The position numbers and the translations under genes were made by a program. 64,000 nt of DNA from Mucilaginibacter rigui (GTDB lineage: Bacteria; Bacteroidota; Bacteroidia; Sphingobacteriales; Sphingobacteriaceae): contig NZ_JACWMW010000002.1 in the NCBI RefSeq assembly GCF_014773275.1, forward strand, positions 868,001 to 932,000, in the 5' to 3' direction. The notes under the pieces are model-generated. The model saw only the letters and a list, made by a program, of their open reading frames with translations. It made no database searches and was not told where the DNA came from. Below are positions 36,470-44,437 of this stretch, one piece after another. The first letter of the stretch is position 1, and each line of letters opens with the position of its first letter.

Positions 36470-36990
36470 ATTTCAATAATTTTTAAAGTTTCCAAATCAG
36501 CAGTCAAATTATGGAGCGGGCATACTAATCTTCCATTGATTTCTATCATTTCGCTCCCGAAGTGGGGGCAACGTTTGCCTTCACATATTTTGCCCAAATA
36601 GCTTTGGTACCATACCTGGTAAAGCCCCAATTTTGCCTGCTGTTTTTCATTTGGATGCTCCGGAAAGCTAAGACCGGTAGTTGGGCAAATGCATTTTACT
36701 ATGCGTGTTGTTATTTTTTTGAAAGTATAGTTATTCTTTTCATCTGGTACGATTACACAATTTGTAAACCCTTCTACAATACGAAAGTGTTGCCGCATGC
36801 GAGGGTCAATTTCAAAGCGGCCGTCGATGTGGTAATGCTTGTCGGGAAAACCAAATTGCACATCTGCGTGTAAATGATCGATTATGGGGATATAATAAAC
36901 CCTTCTATCCGGCGGAAAAATAAGTTCCGCGCAAGGCACTTCGTAGGTTTCGCCCGTCGTATAGGTCCCTGATAGCGTGGTTTCAATCAT
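36466..36990 (-). CDS. Small protein with a Rieske-like CxH...CxxH motif
   Basis: 174 residues. The C-terminal part holds 'CEGKRCPHFGSEMIEING' and 'RLVCPLHNLTADLETLKI', giving C141-x-H143 and C157-x2-H160. This is the ligand order of a Rieske [2Fe-2S] centre, and 'CPLHNLTADLET' is very like the second Rieske box. The spacing (13 residues) is shorter than usual. The N-terminal 100 residues ('HADVQFGFPDKHYHIDGRFE', 'IVKCICPTTGLSFPEHPNE') are unrecognised, with many His/Cys. It is the first gene of the unit and overlaps the HEPN-like gene. It could bind Fe-S or zinc. Confidence 0.6.
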   Translation of the reverse strand: MIETTLSGTYTTGETYEVPCAELIFPPDRRVYYIPIIDHLHADVQFGFPDKHYHIDGRFEIDPRMRQHFRIVEGFTNCVIVPDEKNNYTFKKITTRIVKCICPTTGLSFPEHPNEKQQAKLGLYQVWYQSYLGKICEGKRCPHFGSEMIEINGRLVCPLHNLTADLETLKIIEI

Positions 36991-37024
36991 ATTACAAGAT
37001 ACGTAAATCAGAGAATTTACATAG

Positions 37025-37267
37025 TTACTCTGTAAGGCTTTTTAACTTTTTCGATATGATTTCGAGCAAACTCAGTTGTACTTCCTCACGCTGATTTGCG
37101 TCTGTTACCAAAACACGGTATCCGCCTTCTTCGTCCGGTTCAAAGTTAAAAGTCGTTTCATTGATAAGTACGGCAATACGGTGACTATATCCCCACCGTT
37201 CAAATCGCGCCTTGAACGCCTGTTCGATTCCCTTGTAAATTATCAATATTTCAAATGTTTCCGTCAT
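37025..37267 (-). CDS. Small conserved-looking protein after alkB
   Basis: 80 residues of mixed alpha/beta sequence: 'FEILIIYKGIEQAFKARFER', 'GGYRVLVTDANQREEVQLSL', then a basic helical end. It starts inside the alkB stop region (4-base overlap), so it is co-translated with AlkB. No family known to me. 'QLSLL' near the end loosely fits a sliding-clamp peptide, but it lies in a predicted helix, so I give this little weight. Confidence 0.6.
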   Translation of the reverse strand: MTETFEILIIYKGIEQAFKARFERWGYSHRIAVLINETTFNFEPDEEGGYRVLVTDANQREEVQLSLLEIISKKLKSLTE

Positions 37268-37851
37268 ATCACTAACCTGAAAGTAAGGTTTATCCGCGCG
37301 TGCATTGGCCTGGTGGATTTGGCGATACGGTGTTCCCAGTTTTCCTGCAGACCTGATTTCATTAAAAGAAATGAACCATGCTCCAATCTCACCGAATACT
37401 TCTCGTTATGATCCGCTTTACTACGAATGTCGAAACTTCGCACTTGCCCGAAACTTACAGAGGCAATAACCGGTTGGCTGCCCATGATGCTTTCTTTGTC
37501 ACTGTGCCAGGCGACCGAATCATTCCCGTCGCGGTAATAATTAAGCAGGACACTATTGAACTTAATGCCGGCCAATGGTTCGACCTGTTCACGGATGGCC
37601 TGAAGCTCGTTTGTCCAGGCCAAGGTGCCGGCGATCTTTTCCGTTTCCCCATACCAGCAAGTCAGGCGTGGCGTCAGGTATTCTTTATCCCAAAGTTTTT
37701 GAGTGTTTTGTTTCCAGGGCGTGGTTTCAATAAAGTGCGATAGTAGACGATCACTTTCTGCCCGGCCGATCATCGAAGGGGTATACTCCAGTAAATGTTT
37801 GGGCAGGCCTTTGCTTTGACCTGCAGGTGCAAATAAGGTTAACTGTTCCAT
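37264..37851 (-). CDS. alkB: AlkB-type 2-oxoglutarate/Fe(II) DNA dealkylase
   Basis: Oxidative repair of alkylated bases (1-methyladenine, 3-methylcytosine) is the known reaction of the family. In this 195-residue protein the iron and cosubstrate residues are visible: 'LLNYYRDGNDSVAWHSD' with H116 and D118, H174 in 'WEHRIAK', and R186/R192 in 'RINLTFR' for 2-oxoglutarate. It starts MEQLTLF, a perfect fit to the sliding-clamp-binding pentapeptide QL[SDT]LF at an exposed terminus. It is third in a four-gene operon (orf86, Cdd1-like, alkB, orf80) that diverges from the mutasome genes, so a common DNA-damage role is likely. Confidence 0.9.
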   Translation of the reverse strand: MEQLTLFAPAGQSKGLPKHLLEYTPSMIGRAESDRLLSHFIETTPWKQNTQKLWDKEYLTPRLTCWYGETEKIAGTLAWTNELQAIREQVEPLAGIKFNSVLLNYYRDGNDSVAWHSDKESIMGSQPVIASVSFGQVRSFDIRSKADHNEKYSVRLEHGSFLLMKSGLQENWEHRIAKSTRPMHARINLTFRLVI

Positions 37852-37853
37852 GT

Positions 37854-38348
37854 TTACGCTTCTTTATAAGCCTGCATTTTGGGGAAAGCCCCTGTTTCAT
37901 ACCAAGCGGTTTTGGGACGGTCGGCGGGAAAGCCGTGTTGCGCGCGGTAAGCTTTTCGCTCGGCTGTAAAGTTCCACCAGCGCTTGCTGTCATCTTTATG
38001 CTCGGTATAATTTACCAGCAGGCGGTAAGAATCCTCCACGCAAGGATCAGCCCAGCAGCCGCAATGCTTTTCAAAAGCGTCAAAAAGTTCGACCGCCGTT
38101 TTTCCCTTTAAATCATCGAGCGCATAATAACCCTGGGCAATCAGTTCTTTGGCGAAACCGATACCCAATGAAGGGATACTTTGAAACTCGGCCAGTGCCG
38201 CTAATTCCCTGGCGCGCTGCGCTGAAGCATGTAACATGGCCGCGATCTCGTCAGGCGCATATTCCTGTAACATCTTCAGGGTTACCTTCTGCTGCTTTAA
38301 CACCTGTTTTTCTTCCGCGCTGAGGTCATAATCAATTTTCTTTTTCAT
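37854..38348 (-). CDS. Cdd1-type helix-hairpin-helix protein
   Basis: 164 residues. The N-terminal half is a helical region with an HhH-like segment ('IPSLGIGFAKELIAQGYYAL', then DDLKGKTAVELF). The C-terminal half is 'HCGCWADPCVEDSYRLLVNY' and 'DDSKRWWNFTAERKAYR'. This matches the Cdd1 ('pathogenicity locus') family, small proteins thought to bind DNA through the HhH fold. It overlaps orf86 by 4 bases and precedes alkB by 2, so they are tightly coupled. The exact role is unknown; a DNA-repair accessory function fits the context. Confidence 0.8.
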   Translation of the reverse strand: MKKKIDYDLSAEEKQVLKQQKVTLKMLQEYAPDEIAAMLHASAQRARELAALAEFQSIPSLGIGFAKELIAQGYYALDDLKGKTAVELFDAFEKHCGCWADPCVEDSYRLLVNYTEHKDDSKRWWNFTAERKAYRAQHGFPADRPKTAWYETGAFPKMQAYKEA

Positions 38349-38605
38349 AAGTCCTGTATCAGTTGATCCATTTCTTTCTGGTGCCCGGCGATAGAGCCGG
38401 CAATCTCTTCCTGTTCATAGACATTCAGGACTGTGCCATCATAGATCCAGTTATCATCCGCATCAAATAGAATGCGGCCGATATAGCGCTCTTGCATGGC
38501 GTCAAAAAGCCGGTAGCCTTCACCCGTGTCGGGCAAAATACGCACCCATCTTTCGGTACTTATTTGGGCTGTTTTTGGCTGCTCTTTAAACAACTTGCTT
38601 CTCAT
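38345..38605 (-). CDS. Small unknown protein, first gene of the alkB operon
   Basis: 86 residues: 'RWVRILPDTGEGYRLFDAMQ', 'YIGRILFDADDNWIYDGTVL', then an acidic helical tail. No family recognised. It overlaps the Cdd1-like gene by 4 bases and starts 87 bases from the divergent orf96, with the shared control region between. Confidence 0.6.
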   Translation of the reverse strand: MRSKLFKEQPKTAQISTERWVRILPDTGEGYRLFDAMQERYIGRILFDADDNWIYDGTVLNVYEQEEIAGSIAGHQKEMDQLIQDL

Positions 38606-38632
38606 AAAAACAAAAGTGGGGAAAAAAATGTA

Positions 38633-38673
38633 AAAAAGTATGAAATATTGCTAAAAATATTAGCATAACTTTA
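38633..38673. promoter_or_regulatory. Divergent promoter with 17-bp palindrome between alkB and imu operons
   Basis: TGCTAAAAATATTAGCA at 38649-38665 is a perfect 6-6 inverted repeat with a 5-base spacer. On the + strand it directly abuts TAACTTTA (38666-38673), one mismatch from TAnnTTTG and 18 bases before the orf96 ATG. On the - strand a -7-like TACTTTTT (38633-38640) lies 8 bases past it. One regulator bound here could control both damage operons. No LexA gene is in the window. Confidence 0.5.
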
Positions 38674-38691
38674 TAGTCCACAAATTTTGAA

Positions 38692-38982
38692 ATGATGGTA
38701 CCATTTAATTTAGAATTAACGATTGGAAATGAGCAGGTTACAGTCACCGTAGAACAACTCGAACGCTTCGCGGATGTGGACGGTTACACCCGTTATGACG
38801 TCCGGATGTCGGACAGGCGTGCTGTTATCCGTGTAAATGTAGTGGATGAATCGCCGGCAGTTTTAGCCTACGATGATACAGAAGTGTTTAGTGTGGATGA
38901 ACTCAGGAAGATAGCTGAAGCGATCCTGCAATATAACCGGGAGGCCAAAGTGGTCTTCGCGCAATGCCTGTTAGATTTTTAA
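38692..38982 (+). CDS. Small unknown protein leading the mutasome operon
   Basis: 96 residues of alpha/beta sequence: 'FNLELTIGNEQVTVTVEQLE', 'YDVRMSDRRAVIRVNVVDES', 'LRKIAEAILQYNREAKVV'. No DNA-binding motif or known family is seen. It is 3 bases before imuA, so it belongs to the same transcript. The start may be M1 or M2. Confidence 0.65.
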   Translation: MMVPFNLELTIGNEQVTVTVEQLERFADVDGYTRYDVRMSDRRAVIRVNVVDESPAVLAYDDTEVFSVDELRKIAEAILQYNREAKVVFAQCLLDF

Positions 38983-38985
38983 GTA

Positions 38986-39720
38986 ATGGCCATGATAGCA
39001 GCAAAAGAAGATATTATAGGGAAGCTCCGTCAGGATATCCTGCGCTGGGAGGGTTTCCGGCCGCCCAAGCCCGGTGAGGGCGGCAGTTTTGATTTGGGGC
39101 CTGTAGAGGAAGCCTTTCCAAACGGCGTATTTCCGACGGGAGCCATCCACGAATTTATCAGCCTTTGCCCGGAAGATACGGCGGCATCCGCGGCTTTTAT
39201 CGCGGGTCTGGTCAAAACGCTTTTGGGCCATGGCGGTGCCTGCTTATGGATCAGCTGGTCGCGGCGCATTTATCCGCCCGCGCTTAAACTGTTCGGGGTT
39301 GATCCGGATAGGGTGGTTTTTGTAGACGTCCCGCTGATGAAAGATGTGCTCTGGGTTGCCGAAGAAGCGCTGAAGTGTGAGGGCGTAGCAGCGGTGATCT
39401 GCGAGACCGCCCAGATGAGCTTTATGGAATCCCGGCGTTTGCAACTGGCCGTCGAGTGCAGCCATGTTACGGGATTTATTTTAAGAAAAGAAGCGCATAA
39501 GTTAACCACCACCGCCTGCGTTAGCCGCTGGAAGATCACCCACGCTCCGAGCCAACTGAAAAGGGGCATGCCCGGTGTCGGCTTCCCGCGCTGGCAGGTC
39601 GAGCTTTTAAAAGTCCGTAACGGGAACCCGGGTAAATGGACCGTGGAATGGTCAAAACGCCGTTTTAACCCGGTCATTATAAAAAAACAACAAATCAAGC
39701 ATTTACGCCGGTATGCCTAA
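38986..39720 (+). CDS. imuA: ImuA, RecA-like mutasome component
   Basis: ImuA, ImuB and DnaE2 form the damage-induced mutagenic translesion system of bacteria lacking Pol V. The 244 residues have the RecA/SulA-like form of Bacteroidota ImuA: 'PVEEAFPNGVFPTGAIHEFI', 'AAFIAGLVKTLLGHGGACLW', 'FVDVPLMKDVLWVAEEALKC' and 'RRLQLAVECSHVTGFILRKE'. A full Walker A is missing, as in this family. It overlaps imuB by 8 bases. The base composition is more GC-rich than the flanking genes. Confidence 0.9.
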   Translation: MAMIAAKEDIIGKLRQDILRWEGFRPPKPGEGGSFDLGPVEEAFPNGVFPTGAIHEFISLCPEDTAASAAFIAGLVKTLLGHGGACLWISWSRRIYPPALKLFGVDPDRVVFVDVPLMKDVLWVAEEALKCEGVAAVICETAQMSFMESRRLQLAVECSHVTGFILRKEAHKLTTTACVSRWKITHAPSQLKRGMPGVGFPRWQVELLKVRNGNPGKWTVEWSKRRFNPVIIKKQQIKHLRRYA

Positions 39721-41215
39721 GCGTTTTGTATCCATATGGTTTCGACACTTGCTGACCGACTGGAAGACGATCCGTCAACCTTCGCTCAAGAACAAGGCTG
39801 TCGTATTTGCTGAACCCGATCACGGGCGGATGGTGGTGACGGCGAGCAACGCAATAGCCGAAAAGCATGGCGTCAGCGAGGGCATGGCACTGGCTGATGC
39901 CCGCATTATCGCGCGTGACCTACAGGTTTTTGACGGCAAGCCGGGGAGGAACCTCAAGTTATTAAAAGGCCTGGCCGAATGGTGCCTGCGTTATACCCCG
40001 CTGGTGGCGATGGACCCGCCCGCAGGCTTGCTGCTGGATGTGACCGGCTGTACGCACCTGCGGGGCGGCGAACTGGAATACCTCAAAGATATGACCGATA
40101 GGTTAAGGACATTGGGTTACGACGTCCGGCCCGGTATGGCTGATACCATCGGCTGTGCCTGGGGTGTGGCCCGCTGCGCGGAATCGGGCCTGATCGTACT
40201 GGCCGGTGCGCACCGCACGGCGCTGATGCCGTTGCCACCCTCTGCTTTACGCTTGCCAACCGATATGCTCATCAAGCTGCAGAACCTCGGCATGTACCGG
40301 ATCAGCAGTTTTATCCATATGCCTAAATCCGTACTTCGCCGCAGGTTTGGCAAAGACATGGTGCTGCGCATGCTCCAGGCATTGGGTCAGGAAGAAGAGT
40401 TCCTGCTGCCGCTCAAAGAACCCGTACCCTACAGCGAAAGGCTGGCCTGTCTCGAACACGTTAAAACACGGCCTGCTATCGAGCATGCCGTTCAGACTTT
40501 GCTCGAGAACCTTTGTAAACGCCTTTATAGCGAAGGACTGGGCTTAAGGGCCGCGACCATGACCTATTACCGTATCGACGGTAAAAACGGATCAGTAAGC
40601 ATCGGCACCAACCATCCGAGCCACCGGGTCGAACACTTATACAAACTTTTTAACCTGACCCTCGATAACGTCGCCCCCGGCATGGGCATCGAACTTTTTG
40701 AACTGGATACTACCCATACCGAACCGGTCAGCGACAAGCAAAGCGGGCTTTGGGCCGCCAAACCTGCTGCTGACAGCGAGGAGGTGGCCGAACTTTTGGA
40801 TAGGGTGGCCGGAAAAATCGGTCATACCGCTATTCAGCGTTACCTGCCCGCTGAACATTTTTGGCCGGAACGAAGTGCTGCCCAAACTCGAAGCATAAAG
40901 AAAAAACCTGAATCGGACTGGCGGACAGACAAGCCGAGGCCGGTTCAGCTACTTGAACCGCCCGAGGCGATCGAAGCGACCGCTTTAACGCCCGATTACC
41001 CGCCGGTACTTTTTATATATAAAGGGACGAAACACGAAGTTAAAAAGGCGGACGGGCCAGAACGAATTGAGCGAGAGTGGTGGCTGGAACCGGGCGAGCA
41101 CCGGGACTATTACATAGCGGAGGATCAGGACGGACGCCGTTACTGGATTTTCCGTTCAGGACATTATGATGGTCGGCAACAGGGGCATTGGTTTTTACAC
41201 GGGTTTTTTGCATGA
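39713..41215 (+). CDS. imuB: ImuB, catalytically inactive Y-family polymerase homologue
   Basis: 500 residues. The N-terminus 'KRFVSIWFRHLLTDW' stands where active Y-family polymerases have DxDxFFAxVE, so the metal-binding acids are absent, as expected for ImuB. Recognisable segments are 'AVVFAEPDHGRMVVTASNAI', 'VAMDPPAGLLLDVTGCTHLR' and 'PGMADTIGCAWGVARC'. The C-terminal region with 'RPVQLLEPPEAIEAT' and 'EREWWLEPGEHRDYYIAE' is shared with other ImuB proteins. ImuB is the hub that binds the clamp, ImuA and DnaE2. I see no clear QL[SDT]LF peptide in it. Its stop overlaps the dnaE2 start (ATGA). Confidence 0.93.
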   Translation: MPKRFVSIWFRHLLTDWKTIRQPSLKNKAVVFAEPDHGRMVVTASNAIAEKHGVSEGMALADARIIARDLQVFDGKPGRNLKLLKGLAEWCLRYTPLVAMDPPAGLLLDVTGCTHLRGGELEYLKDMTDRLRTLGYDVRPGMADTIGCAWGVARCAESGLIVLAGAHRTALMPLPPSALRLPTDMLIKLQNLGMYRISSFIHMPKSVLRRRFGKDMVLRMLQALGQEEEFLLPLKEPVPYSERLACLEHVKTRPAIEHAVQTLLENLCKRLYSEGLGLRAATMTYYRIDGKNGSVSIGTNHPSHRVEHLYKLFNLTLDNVAPGMGIELFELDTTHTEPVSDKQSGLWAAKPAADSEEVAELLDRVAGKIGHTAIQRYLPAEHFWPERSAAQTRSIKKKPESDWRTDKPRPVQLLEPPEAIEATALTPDYPPVLFIYKGTKHEVKKADGPERIEREWWLEPGEHRDYYIAEDQDGRRYWIFRSGHYDGRQQGHWFLHGFFA

Positions 41216-44200
41216 GTTACGTTGAGCTGCAGGTCACCAGTAATTTTACCTTCCGCAGGGGCGGCTCGCATCCAGAGGAACTGGTCGATATGGCGGCCGA
41301 TCTTGGCTACAACGCCATCGGCATCACCGACCATAATACCTTCGCAGGTTTAGTGCGCGCTTACGTTGTAGCCAAAGACCGTGGCATTCGCCTGATCCCG
41401 GGTTGCCGGATCGATCTGCTCGACGGGCCCAGCTTACTGGCCTACCCGAAAGATAAAAAAGCTTATGCGCGTTTGTCCGCATTGTTAACCCTCGGGAACC
41501 TGCGCGCCGAAAAGGAAAAATGCTTTCTTTACAAAAAAGATGTCTACGGCCATGCAGAAGGTAGCTTTTTCATCATTGTTCCGCCAAATAAACTCAGCCA
41601 GGATTTTGAATTTGAATTCATCTTCGAGCAAAATGTCAAAGAATACAAAGCCAAACTGCCAAACCTCTACATGGCCGCGACCCGTTATTATACCGGCGAT
41701 GATAATAAGCGATTGTTCCTTTTAAATGAACTCGGCGTCCCGCTCTGCGCGACCAACGATGTCTTTTATCATGAGCCGGGCAGGCGGGAACTGCAGGACG
41801 TTTTGACCTGCGTGCGCGAGAAGTGCACCATTTTCAATGCCGGCTATAAGTTGCATCAGAACGCCGAACGGCACCTTAAAACCAAAACGGAAATGGAGCG
41901 CCTATTCCGCCAATATCCCGAAGCGATCAGTAACGCCGCCCATGTCGCCAATTCCTGCAAGTTCGATCTGAAAAGCCTGAAGTATAAATACCCCAAAGAG
42001 CTGACCAGTGAGGGTAGAACACCTCAGGAACAGCTCGAATACCTCACCTGGAAAGGGGCGAAGGAATACTACGGCGACAACATCCCCGAAAAAGTACGCA
42101 AAGCCATCAAAGACGAACTGGAGATCATCGCCGATACCGATACGCCCAATTACTTTTTGACCGTCGAAGACTATGTCCGCTGGGCACGCGACCGGAATAT
42201 CCTTTGCCAGGGCAGGGGATCAGCAGCGAACTCGGCTGTTTGCTTTGTACTTGGTATTACTGCTGTAGCGCCGGATAAATCCAACTTGCTGTTCGCCCGT
42301 TTCCTGTCCAAAGAACGGAACGAGCCGCCCGATATTGATGTCGACTTTGAACACGAGCGCCGGGAAGAGGTCATGCAATACGTCTACAACCGGTTTGGCC
42401 GCGATCGTGCAGCCATCCTGCCCACCGTCACCATGCTGCATTACAAAGGCGCGGTTCGCGATGTTGGCAGAGCAATGGGTCTATCCGTAGATGTGGTAAA
42501 TAAGCTTTCAGAAGCCTTTGGCGATCTCACCGACGAGGAGATAACCGCCACCCAATTGCAGGCGCTTGGACTCAATCCCAAGGAACCCCATCTACTTAAG
42601 GTGGTGCAGTTAACTTCACAAATGATTGGCTTCCCGCGGCAGTTAGGACAGCATACCGGCGGCTTCGTAATAACCGATGGTAAGCTCAGCGACCTGTGCC
42701 CCATTTTCCATGCACGAATGCAGGACCGTACGAACATTGAGTGGAATAAAGATGATATCGACGCGCTTGGTTTTATGAAGGTGGATATCCTTGCTTTGGG
42801 TATGCTCACCTGTATCCGTAAGGCTTTCGATCTCGTGCAAAAACATTACGGCATCGGCCTGACGCTCGCTAATATTCCCCAGGATGATCCCAAGGTTTAC
42901 GAGATGATTACGGCCGCCGATACACTGGGCGTTTTCCAGATCGAGAGCCGCGCGCAAATGTCAATGCTGCCAAGGATGAAGCCCGATTGCTTTTATGATT
43001 TGGTGATCGAGGTAGCAATCGTTCGGCCCGGACCGATACAGGGCGACATGGTACACCCCTATATCCGCAGGCGCAACGGCGAAGAACCGGTGGACTATCC
43101 ATCGGAAGAGATCCGATCCATTCTCGAGCGCACGCTTGGTGTGCCTCTCTTCCAGGAGCAGGCAATGGAACTGGCGATTGTAGCTGCAGGTTTTACGCCA
43201 GGGGAAGCCGACTTGTTGAGGCGGAGCATGGCTACCTTTAAGTTTAACGGATTGGTCACCAAGTTTGAGCATAAGCTGATCAATGGAATGACTTCCCGCG
43301 GATATACAAAAGAATACGCACAGCGGATATTCAAGCAACTTGAAGGTTTTGGCAGTTATGGGTTTCCCGAAAGTCATGCCGCCAGTTTTGCTCTGCTGGT
43401 CTATGTTTCCTGTTGGCTCAAGTTTTATTACCCGGAAGTATTTGCCGCAGCGTTATTGAATAGCCAGCCAATGGGGTTTTACCAACCCGCACAGATTGTC
43501 CGCAATGCCCAGGAACACAGCGTGCAGGTTTTGCCAATTGATGTGAACCGCTCTTCCTGGAATAATACACTTGAAGAAAAAGGCGGGAAATACCGTGCAT
43601 TGAGGCTTGGTTTGAGGCAGATCAAAGGCTTGCGCGAAGAAGAAATGGAAAAATTAATTCAGGGACGGCAAAATCATGAAGACGGGGAGTATACGGCGGC
43701 GAACCAAATGTGCGATGCCGGGGTCAGTGTAGCAACCCTTGAACGGCTTGCGGGCGCTGATGCTTTTCGCTCCATGTGCCTTGACCGAAGGCAGGCGTTA
43801 TGGGAAGTCGCCGCATTGTATGACCGGCCTATCAAAGCATTTGAAGGTCAGCCATCTGAAAGCTTATTCGAGCCGCAAGTAGCGTTGCCGTTGCTTCGCC
43901 AATCAGAACACGTCGTGCAGGACTATGCCAGCATGGGCCTTTCAATTAAGGGCCACCCGGTTAGCTTCATTCGGCAAACGCTGGATTTGCTTCATGTTGT
44001 CACGGCAAAACAAGTCAATCAAACTGAGCATAAAACGATTATTAAAACCGCAGGACTAATCCTCATCCGCCAACGTCCGGGAACAGCTAAGGGGGTATGT
44101 TTTATTACGCTTGAGGATGAAACAGGGACAACCAATCTGGTGGTTTTTCCAAATCTTTTTGATAAATACCGTAAAGAAATCCTTCATTCCCGCCTCCTAA

Positions 44201-44433
44201 TGGTAGAGGGCGTGGTTGAGCGCACGGAAGTTACTCATATTATCGTTAGGAGGATTTTTGACGCGACCAAACTTTTAGGTAACCTCACCGCCATCAGAAA
44301 TGACCAGCAACCGGTACTGACCCTCTCACGCGCCGATGAAAAAGCGTCGCCTTTTGTTCCGATGGATAAACCCTTGCAAACCCGTCAACCTGCACCGGGG
44401 GATTATCTTGATAAGGGAAGAAATTTTAAGTAA
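41212..44433 (+). CDS. dnaE2: DnaE2 (ImuC) error-prone DNA polymerase III alpha homologue
   Basis: The ATG at 41212 (MSYVELQVTSNFTFRRGGSH) overlapping the imuB stop is preferred to the in-frame ATG at 41188; 1073 residues. The PHP domain is at the start ('GYNAIGITDHNTFAGLVRAY'). The polymerase core has 'CQGRGSAANSAVCFVLGIT', the catalytic acidic motif 'PPDIDVDFEHERREEVMQYV', 'FPRQLGQHTGGFVITDG' and 'DILALGMLTCIRKAF'. 'GFPESHAASFALLVYVSCWL' and an HhH plus OB domain follow ('GVCFITLEDETGTTNLVVFP'). The length and absence of the long DnaE1 tail fit DnaE2. It performs translesion synthesis with ImuA and ImuB. Confidence 0.95.
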   Translation: MSYVELQVTSNFTFRRGGSHPEELVDMAADLGYNAIGITDHNTFAGLVRAYVVAKDRGIRLIPGCRIDLLDGPSLLAYPKDKKAYARLSALLTLGNLRAEKEKCFLYKKDVYGHAEGSFFIIVPPNKLSQDFEFEFIFEQNVKEYKAKLPNLYMAATRYYTGDDNKRLFLLNELGVPLCATNDVFYHEPGRRELQDVLTCVREKCTIFNAGYKLHQNAERHLKTKTEMERLFRQYPEAISNAAHVANSCKFDLKSLKYKYPKELTSEGRTPQEQLEYLTWKGAKEYYGDNIPEKVRKAIKDELEIIADTDTPNYFLTVEDYVRWARDRNILCQGRGSAANSAVCFVLGITAVAPDKSNLLFARFLSKERNEPPDIDVDFEHERREEVMQYVYNRFGRDRAAILPTVTMLHYKGAVRDVGRAMGLSVDVVNKLSEAFGDLTDEEITATQLQALGLNPKEPHLLKVVQLTSQMIGFPRQLGQHTGGFVITDGKLSDLCPIFHARMQDRTNIEWNKDDIDALGFMKVDILALGMLTCIRKAFDLVQKHYGIGLTLANIPQDDPKVYEMITAADTLGVFQIESRAQMSMLPRMKPDCFYDLVIEVAIVRPGPIQGDMVHPYIRRRNGEEPVDYPSEEIRSILERTLGVPLFQEQAMELAIVAAGFTPGEADLLRRSMATFKFNGLVTKFEHKLINGMTSRGYTKEYAQRIFKQLEGFGSYGFPESHAASFALLVYVSCWLKFYYPEVFAAALLNSQPMGFYQPAQIVRNAQEHSVQVLPIDVNRSSWNNTLEEKGGKYRALRLGLRQIKGLREEEMEKLIQGRQNHEDGEYTAANQMCDAGVSVATLERLAGADAFRSMCLDRRQALWEVAALYDRPIKAFEGQPSESLFEPQVALPLLRQSEHVVQDYASMGLSIKGHPVSFIRQTLDLLHVVTAKQVNQTEHKTIIKTAGLILIRQRPGTAKGVCFITLEDETGTTNLVVFPNLFDKYRKEILHSRLLMVEGVVERTEVTHIIVRRIFDATKLLGNLTAIRNDQQPVLTLSRADEKASPFVPMDKPLQTRQPAPGDYLDKGRNFK

Positions 44434-44437
44434 AATT

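Noticed and set aside
37025..37267. QLSLL in the small protein after alkB as a fourth clamp-binding peptide
   Set aside because: It lies within a predicted helix and not at a free terminus, and the last residue deviates from the consensus.
39713..41215. ImuB as an active Y-family polymerase
   Set aside because: The N-terminal catalytic acids are missing (SIWFRHLLTDW), as in known non-catalytic ImuB proteins.
42441..43377. Several long reverse frames within dnaE2
   Set aside because: They are side effects of the GC-richer codon use of dnaE2; the forward frame is conserved along its full length.
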